Assembly: GCF_031312595.1 (NCBI RefSeq)
Contig: NZ_CP133592.1
Coordinates: 2,728,001-2,792,000, forward strand
Length of the DNA: 64,000 nt
Source: Methanolobus sediminis
GTDB lineage: Archaea > Halobacteriota > Methanosarcinia > Methanosarcinales > Methanosarcinaceae
Direction of reading: 5' to 3'
Part shown: piece by piece, positions 61,581 to 64,000 of the stretch
Layout: the number at the start of each line of letters is the position of its first letter
Position numbering within the stretch: position 1 is the stretch's first letter
The notes under the pieces: model-generated
Seen by the model: the letters and a program-made list of their open reading frames with translations, nothing else
Told to the model about the DNA's origin: nothing
Databases searched by the model: none
Translations under genes and position numbers: made by a program

Positions 61581-62408
61581 GTGAGAGTTTATTCTGATCT
61601 TACTGTTAATGGCGATGACCTTGAAGAATTCCAGGAGATCATTGGTTTCAAATTCAAAGACAAAAGCTACCTTATACAGGCGCTCTTGCATGGTTCACTT
61701 TTTAGCGGAGATAAGGAAAAACTGAGTGCTTTCAGGAAAGTTAACGGACTGGAAAATAAAGACTACGAGAAACTTGAGTACCTGGGAGATTCTGTTCTTG
61801 GGTTAATTATCGCAGAACATGCATTTCATGATAATAGCATAAATAAGTATGCCAGGTCAGGAGGACTCACAATAGAAGGAGTTGCTACTAAAATCAGGAC
61901 AGTGCTGGCCTCTAATGAAAGCCTGAAACCTGTAGCCAGAAAGATCAAACTTTCCCGTTTTGTCCTTTCCGAAGGACATGTGAATATCGACGGAAAGCTA
62001 TCTGACATTATGGAAGCACTTATTGGTGCTATTTACGTTGATGGAGGACTGGACAATGCTAACAGGAACACTGAAACTGAAGGAAACTATCCTGCTGCAA
62101 AGGATTTTGTTTACCGGTTCTTTGAAATTGACAGTGCCCTGGAAAAAATTGCCGATTTTAATCCGAAGGGTATGATACAGGAAATATTTCACCAGAACGG
62201 ACTTGATAATCCATGCTACAAAGTGCTCGAAGAAGAAGGACCTGACCATGAAAAACAATTTACAGTGGGTCTTTACCTGAAGGATAAATTACTTGCAATT
62301 GGTTCCGGGAACAGTAAGAGGAAAGCAGAGAAAGCTGCTGCTGAATTACATTTGAAGCATTTACAGGAAGAACATCAAGAAAGTTCATCTTATAATAAGA
62401 CTGATTAA
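61581..62408 (+). CDS. rnc: Ribonuclease III (bacterial type)
   Basis: A 275-residue RNase III with an endonuclease domain and a C-terminal double-stranded RNA-binding domain. The signature YEKLEYLGDSVLGL (62-75) supplies E63, E66 and D70, and DIMEALIGAIYVDGG supplies D142 and E145, the full metal-binding set. The dsRBD is GMIQEIFHQNGLDNPCYKVLEEEGPDHEKQFTV through SKRKAEKAAAELHL. RNase III is uncommon in archaea, so this suggests horizontal gain. Confidence 0.95.
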   Translation: MRVYSDLTVNGDDLEEFQEIIGFKFKDKSYLIQALLHGSLFSGDKEKLSAFRKVNGLENKDYEKLEYLGDSVLGLIIAEHAFHDNSINKYARSGGLTIEGVATKIRTVLASNESLKPVARKIKLSRFVLSEGHVNIDGKLSDIMEALIGAIYVDGGLDNANRNTETEGNYPAAKDFVYRFFEIDSALEKIADFNPKGMIQEIFHQNGLDNPCYKVLEEEGPDHEKQFTVGLYLKDKLLAIGSGNSKRKAEKAAAELHLKHLQEEHQESSSYNKTD

Positions 62409-62425
62409 CTTCAACACTTGAAGAA

Positions 62426-62668
62426 CTAGTATTCATTTTTCATTTTATACACCAGAAGAGAAAATGCCAGCGATACTGATATGAAATTGGCAATGACCAG
62501 TGCATTATCATGGATGAGGTATCCATGTACAAGCCACAATGCCATTCCTGAAGTGGAACATATAAGCATTAAAAGTGAGACATCTTTTGTAGATTTGGTT
62601 TTTAGTGCCTTCAGCAATTGAGGAGCAAAAGCAATTGTAGTTAAAGTTCCTGCAATATAGCCTATCAT
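62426..62668 (-). CDS. SemiSWEET-like (PQ-loop) small transporter
   Basis: An 80-residue membrane protein with three TM helices: GYIAGTLTTIAFAPQLLKALKTKST (with the PQ motif), VSLLMLICSTSGMALWLVHG and ALVIANFISVSLAFSLLVY. SemiSWEETs dimerise to form sugar channels. Substrate not predictable. Convergent with rnc, 17 bases apart. Confidence 0.9.
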   Translation of the reverse strand: MIGYIAGTLTTIAFAPQLLKALKTKSTKDVSLLMLICSTSGMALWLVHGYLIHDNALVIANFISVSLAFSLLVYKMKNEY

Positions 62669-62929
62669 AAGATCATCCTTTAGTCAATATTTTTGGTGAT
62701 TCTGTATTTTTAAGAAATTAAAGCTTCTTGTTGGAAATAAGATAAAATCAAAAATAGGTTAATTGATTCTTTTTATGAGAAATCATTTCTAGCAATAATT
62801 ATAAATAATTTATCACTATTTATCATTACAATGTTTCGACTAGTAGTCACTATAAATGTGCAGAAGAAGGCATAGATTGTATATCTGTACATTTGAAACA
62901 TGCATTTAATTGAAGGTGGTAATGAAAAA

Positions 62930-63478
62930 ATGCTTTATCCAAACCCAAAAAACCAACATCCGAAGATAAGTGAAACAGCATGGATCTCTGAAAATGCAGT
63001 CATCGTAGGTGATGTTACTATAGGAGATAATGTTTACGTGGCTCATAATGTTATTATCAGGGCTGATGAACCGGGGTCATCTATTGTAATAGGAGATAAT
63101 TGTAATGTCCAGGATGCTGTAATCATACATGGACTTGGGGGATCAAAAGTTGAAGTAAAAAACAATACATCCCTTGCGCATGGCTGCATCGTACATGGAC
63201 CCTGCACAATAGGAGAAGGATGTTTTGTGGGTTTTGGAGCAGTTGTTTTTGACTGCAAAATCGGAGATGATGTGATCATTCTTCATAATTCGACAGTCCG
63301 TGCAGTGGACATACCTTCATGTAAGGTCGTGACTGATGGACAGGTTATTACGGAACAGGCCAAGGTTGGAGAACTTGAAGATATATGTCCTGACCTTAAA
63401 AAATTCAAGAAATCTGTTATAAATGCAAATCTTAAACTTGTAGAAGGATACACCAATCTGGCACAGGACACAAATTGA
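62930..63478 (+). CDS. Gamma-class carbonic anhydrase homologue (CamH-like)
   Basis: About 182 residues from the ATG at 62930, with a GAAGGTGGT ribosome site; an ATG 10 codons upstream is less likely. A left-handed beta-helix hexapeptide protein with the three metal His in DAVIIHG, SLAHGC and IVHGP. It lacks the acidic loop and the signal peptide of archetypal Cam, so it fits the CamH subgroup. Activity uncertain. Confidence 0.88.
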   Translation: MLYPNPKNQHPKISETAWISENAVIVGDVTIGDNVYVAHNVIIRADEPGSSIVIGDNCNVQDAVIIHGLGGSKVEVKNNTSLAHGCIVHGPCTIGEGCFVGFGAVVFDCKIGDDVIILHNSTVRAVDIPSCKVVTDGQVITEQAKVGELEDICPDLKKFKKSVINANLKLVEGYTNLAQDTN

Positions 63479-63507
63479 GAATAGAAAATAATTATTTAAG
63501 CAATGAA

Positions 63508-63530
63508 TGTCCCTGAAAATTTCAGAGACA
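63508..63530 (+). terminator. Hairpin after the carbonic anhydrase homologue
   Basis: TGTC/GACA with CTGA/TCAG stem and short A/T loop about 30 bases after the stop, probably a terminator. Confidence 0.45.
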
Positions 63531-63615
63531 ATTATTGCTGGTTGTTGGTACGAAACACTATCAAGCAGAACCTATATACAAACGAAGTTTGTGGAAACTG
63601 GAATTCGCGGCTTTT

Positions 63616-63909
63616 TTAGATGAATTTGCCATCCATTTCCCTTATGACGTTTCTTCCCATGTCGGTCAAGATGTATTTTTTCCATGTATTTTTTGCAGGA
63701 TTGATACATTCTATAAGTCCTCTGCCTTCGAATTCTTTCATGGCACGACTCATGTTCTGGGTTGATCTCCTGGTAACCTGAGCTACATCGGAAGCTTTGC
63801 CAACTATATTTTTTTTCATGTATTCCAGCAGAACAATTCTGCGGTCAACACTTAATATCCATCTAACATGGTCATTAGTGTCTGTATTTATTGCTATTTG
63901 ACACCTCAT
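63616..63909 (-). CDS. Winged-helix transcriptional regulator
   Basis: About 97 residues from the ATG at 63909, with a GAGGTGA ribosome site; an upstream start at 63945 is less likely. WILSVDRRIVLLEYMKKNIVGKASDVAQVTRRSTQNMSRAMKEFEGRGLIECINPAKNTWKKYILTDMGRNVI is a compact winged helix of the archaeal MarR/ArsR-like type. Target unknown. Confidence 0.85.
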   Translation of the reverse strand: MRCQIAINTDTNDHVRWILSVDRRIVLLEYMKKNIVGKASDVAQVTRRSTQNMSRAMKEFEGRGLIECINPAKNTWKKYILTDMGRNVIREMDGKFI

Positions 63910-64000
63910 GTTTTTCACCTCGTTTTTGTCCACACGTTTATGCAAGTGTAAAATGTGCGGAGTGTTGTTCGTTTTTCTTTCAGGTTCTACCTTGTTAAAG

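Overview
The window comes from a methanogenic archaeon of the Methanosarcinaceae, probably a Methanococcoides/Methanolobus-like methylotroph. The evidence is a form II/III RuBisCO of the Methanococcoides burtonii type, archaeal TATA-box promoters, GGTGA/GGAGG ribosome sites, a PGF-type C-terminal sorting signal, a DUF2551-like regulator and several other methanogen-type hypothetical proteins. Base composition is AT-rich. The species assignment is inferred from protein resemblance, not from a marker gene search.

Layout. 0-5 kb: the 3' part of a quinone-reductase-like dehydrogenase, two unknown proteins, an MFS exporter, an NnrU/ICMT-like membrane protein and an orphan encapsulin-type ferritin. 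5-8 kb: a bacterial-type LonA protease and a MarR regulator, both preceded by the same 19-bp operator-like sequence. 8-27.8 kb, all on the minus strand: a long, tightly packed contractile injection system (CIS) operon. Read from its promoter near 27.87 kb it encodes a Pvc16-like cap, sheath, two tube proteins, small assembly proteins, a LysM hub protein, a spike split into gpD and gpV halves, a PAAR tip, gp25, two baseplate J proteins, a gpI-like wedge, a fibre-like protein and a membrane-anchored protein. A membrane protein and a predicted Cache-plus-pentameric-channel fusion follow on the same strand. No AAA+ ATPase of the Afp15 type and no obvious toxin are present.

28-48 kb is mostly housekeeping and accessory genes: a PLP-homeostasis protein, pentapeptide repeats, a 5TM-LytS-like PAS histidine kinase, an exported CxxCH protein with a PGF-type anchor, a frameshifted CDGSH gene, a DUF2227 protein, META and transglutaminase lipoproteins, an HD protein, an ornithine-decarboxylase-like enzyme, a frameshifted DUF4013 gene, a SIMPL protein, RuBisCO followed by a CPBP protease-like protein, FKBP, a 14-TM MFS exporter and a NorD-like VWA protein. 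A tRNA-Gln(CTG) with encoded CCA lies at 48.5 kb.

49-53.5 kb is gene-poor and very AT-rich. It holds two winged-helix proteins, four evenly spaced long hairpins with C/A-rich loops that look like a family of small RNAs, and a phage-like cassette of a small metzincin and two tiny membrane proteins. 53.5-64 kb contains an MFS protein, a surface phosphatase-like protein, a PPP phosphatase, a sulfur-relay operon (TusA, DsrE-like, IscS-like, IscU fused to a DUF59-like domain), DUF2284, a bacterial-type RNase III, a SemiSWEET-like protein, a gamma carbonic anhydrase homologue and a final winged-helix regulator. The IscS-like protein has threonine in place of the PLP-binding lysine, so this operon probably does not release sulfur from cysteine in the usual way.

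The points most worth following up are the CIS with its predicted membrane anchor and adjacent Cache-channel, the lysine-less IscS operon, the hairpin family at 50.3-51.3 kb, and the operator shared by marR and lon. No database search or structure prediction was available: family calls rest on motif recognition, and residue positions marked 'about' are approximate.
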